NCBI GenBank assembly: GCA_013151465.1
Contig: JAADIF010000066.1
Span: forward strand, 1 to 5,939
Reading direction: 5' to 3'
DNA: 5,939 nucleotides
DNA from: Microcaldota archaeon
GTDB lineage: Archaea > Aenigmatarchaeota > Aenigmatarchaeia > QMZP01 > QMZT01
This document shows positions 4,497 through 5,939 of the stretch, piece by piece (the first letter of the stretch is position 1; each line of letters starts with the position of its first letter). The position numbers and the translations under genes are program-made. A model generated the notes under the pieces. It did no database searches. It was given only the letters and a program-made list of their open reading frames with translations, and was not told the origin of the DNA.

Positions 4497-5165
4497 AAAT
4501 CCTCTTCCTCCATATTTTATTATCTTTTTCGCATAATGGTTTACAGGTACAGTTCCTTTGATGTAGAACTGCTTTTCCCCGTTAAAAACCCTTCCTCCAA
4601 TTGCTCCGTTAAAATATTTTCCTTTCCCTGATAATTCCATCCCATATTTGGAGTTTCCCAATTTATTAGGATCAATCCTTGCAAATCCATTCAGTGCAAA
4701 GCAATCGTTCAAAGCCATTTTGACGTTGGCTATAAATTCATCGTTTGGTTTTTCTTTCCCGAATCCATAAGTTATCGGAAGATATGAGAGACTTAGTGCG
4801 AACGGCCCTCTTTTGTATCTAGCATTAAGTCCCGCCCGAACCACTCCGAAAGGGTTCTTTCCCTTGAAATCCACGTAGTCCCCGACAATTTCAGGTCCGA
4901 AAGGGCAGTCTGTTCTTAATCTTATCATTGACTGAAGATTGCCTGGATCAAAACCTGGTCCAAAGCCCTTCTGCGTAAAGGATATGACCTTTACCGGGCC
5001 GGCATCTCCTTTGGCGAGTATATCGCCGTTCACAACTAATCTATTTTTGCTTCTTCCTAAAATTACATTCGGATCCATCACACGAACAACTGCAGCCTGC
5101 GATTTTGCAAACTCCTTCGCAGCAATCTGAGCCGTCGTATCTGCTGGAGGCGTTCCGTCCATCAT
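4488..5165 (-). CDS. Hypothetical protein, beta-rich C-terminal half
   Basis: I do not recognise this 225-residue protein. It has no signal peptide and no obvious membrane helix. Residues about 1-30 are polar and alanine-rich (TTAQIAAKEFAKSQAAVVRV). From about 105 onward, short stretches of alternating hydrophobic and polar residues separated by Gly/Asn/Lys turns (VVRAGLNARYKRG, FALSLSYLPITYGF, FNGAIGGRVFNGEKQFYIKG) predict many antiparallel strands, as in a beta-barrel or beta-sandwich. The C-terminus is basic (HYAKKIIKYGGRGFRK). AAGGTGA (5169-5175, read on the - strand) is a good archaeal ribosome-binding site; it is 3 bases from the first ATG and 6 from the second (5162), so the second Met may be used. 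The gene converges on thrS and diverges from the TrmB-like gene, which could regulate it. Codon use is more AT-rich than in thrS. That it is a real gene is likely; its role is unknown. Confidence 0.75.
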   Translation of the reverse strand: MMDGTPPADTTAQIAAKEFAKSQAAVVRVMDPNVILGRSKNRLVVNGDILAKGDAGPVKVISFTQKGFGPGFDPGNLQSMIRLRTDCPFGPEIVGDYVDFKGKNPFGVVRAGLNARYKRGPFALSLSYLPITYGFGKEKPNDEFIANVKMALNDCFALNGFARIDPNKLGNSKYGMELSGKGKYFNGAIGGRVFNGEKQFYIKGTVPVNHYAKKIIKYGGRGFRK

Positions 5166-5274
5166 AAATCACCTTAAATTTCACTTCTATGTGATGATTA
5201 ATTTTATGCGTTATTAATATTATCCCCACCTTAAGAGGGAGTAAAATAAAAATTCATGAAACTAATAATACACC
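5166..5274. promoter_or_regulatory. Divergent intergenic region between the - strand gene and the TrmB-family gene
   Basis: The 109 bases hold the control regions of both flanking genes. For the - strand gene, ATATTAATAA (- strand, 5211-5220) is a reasonable TATA box that would give a short leader containing the AAGGTGA site. For the TrmB-like gene, AAAATAAA (5243-5250) lies about 27 bases before its ATG, preceded by purine-rich GAGGGAG, which would fit a leaderless transcript; no ribosome-binding site precedes that ATG. The TATA match for the latter is modest. I see no long palindrome that could be assigned as the TrmB operator. Confidence 0.4.
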
Positions 5275-5939
5275 ATGGGTGAAATGCATGCAGAAATCGA
5301 GTCCGCCCTCTCTGAGATAGGGTTGACAGCATCCGAGATAAGAGTGTATATGGCACTACTGGAGCTAGGACCTGCAACAACAGGCCCGATTGTGTCGCGC
5401 TCGGGGACGGCTGATTCAAAGATATACGTTGTTCTTGACAAGCTCATCAGGAAGGGGATGGCAAGCGGCTTTGTACAGGGAGGCGTCCGACATTTCAAGG
5501 CGGCGCCTCCATCCCAGATTCTCAGCTTCATCGATGATAAGAAAAGGGAACTGGAGCACCAGAAGGATGATATCAAAAGTATTATGCCTGCACTAAAGCA
5601 TCTTTTTGAGAAAAGCGCACCTGATAATGAGGCGGTTGTCTTTCGGGGACCAAAAGGCGTCAAGGCATCGTTTGATGATGTCGTCGATACGCTTGAAGCA
5701 GGAGAGACTGTATGCATAATGGGCGTTCACGCGTTCGGAGAGCATTTCAAGCGGCTCGGAATAAATTTCCACCGCAAGCGGGCAATGAAGGGGATTGATG
5801 TAAGGTTTCTGATGAACCGCAATGCGACACATATCGCTGATGAGTTCCTAAAATATCAGCCTGCATCAGTCCGCCTCATGGACGAGAGCATATTCACTCT
5901 TGCTATATTTCTGATATACAAAGATAAGGTCATAATCAG
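5275..5939 (+). CDS. TrmB-family transcriptional regulator (3' partial)
   Basis: This is a DNA-binding transcription factor; 221 residues are visible and the frame is open at the right edge. Residues about 8-76 form the TrmB winged helix-turn-helix: ALSEIGLTASEIRVYMALLE, then GPATTGPIVSRSG and the recognition helix region ADSKIYVVLDKLIRKG, with a wing at about 61-76 ending FKAAPP. Residues 79-112 are a charged helix of the coiled-coil type used for dimerisation. From about 119 (AVVFRGPKGVKASFDDVV) begins the phospholipase-D-like C-terminal domain common in short TrmB proteins. Family members often respond to sugars, but many are uncharacterised, and no ligand can be named here. The ATG at 5275 is preferred because the HTH starts just after it and a TATA-like element is placed for a leaderless start. 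The gene is divergent from the unknown - strand gene, making that gene or itself the likeliest target. Confidence 0.9.
   Translation, partial: MGEMHAEIESALSEIGLTASEIRVYMALLELGPATTGPIVSRSGTADSKIYVVLDKLIRKGMASGFVQGGVRHFKAAPPSQILSFIDDKKRELEHQKDDIKSIMPALKHLFEKSAPDNEAVVFRGPKGVKASFDDVVDTLEAGETVCIMGVHAFGEHFKRLGINFHRKRAMKGIDVRFLMNRNATHIADEFLKYQPASVRLMDESIFTLAIFLIYKDKVII

Noticed and set aside
3614..4513. 299-residue ORF on the - strand
   Set aside because: It lies antisense to the well-supported ThrRS coding sequence and has no recognisable domain; its composition is what the codon bias of thrS would produce.
5262..5832. - strand ORFs (151 and 79 residues) opposite the TrmB-like gene
   Set aside because: They are shadows of a clear TrmB-family coding frame and have no domain or ribosome-binding site.

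Overview
The window looks archaeal. The threonyl-tRNA synthetase carries the archaeal D-aminoacyl-deacylase-like editing domain instead of the bacterial N-terminal domains. A TrmB-family regulator is present, ribosome-binding sites are of the GGTG/GGTGA type, and clear archaeal TATA boxes can be seen. The lineage cannot be fixed from the sequence.

Layout. Positions 3-2102 hold a tightly packed amino-acid ABC importer operon on the + strand: binding protein (5' end outside the window), permease, and ATPase joined by an ATGA overlap. Positions 2103-2767 contain no conventional gene and are the most interesting part: an unusually long leader in front of thrS. Positions 2768-4486 are thrS. An unrecognised 225-residue protein follows on the - strand (4488-5165), convergent with thrS and separated from it by one base. 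After a short divergent intergenic region, a TrmB-type regulator (5275 onward) runs off the right edge.

The main finding is an apparent threonine-sensing attenuation system upstream of thrS. A strong TATA box (2199-2206) sits at the right distance for a leaderless transcript beginning at the ATG at 2229. That ATG opens a 15-codon peptide, MFISTTTTGTQTTSC, in which 7 of 15 residues are threonine. The Ser-Thr codon segment AGCACC (2238-2243) is complementary to GGTGCT (2286-2291), and GGTGCT can pair instead with AGCGCC (2318-2323). A seven-T tract lies at 2299-2305. This is the layout of a ribosome-mediated attenuator. Further downstream are diverged repeated RNA elements: three hairpins with compensatory changes followed by GGACACA, and three copies of a second motif. 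Two copies of the second motif hold mini-ORFs with paired Thr codons just before the stop (MLATTV, MSATTG). The last mini-ORF sits next to mutually exclusive stems, one of which can mask the thrS Shine-Dalgarno sequence. I infer that stalling at Thr codons, when charged tRNA-Thr is scarce, would raise thrS expression first at transcription and again at translation. The sequence elements are seen directly; the mechanism is inference.

The importer lies just upstream and could supply amino acids, but nothing in the sequence shows that its substrate is threonine. The base composition of the importer and of the unknown gene is visibly more AT-rich than that of thrS and the TrmB gene.
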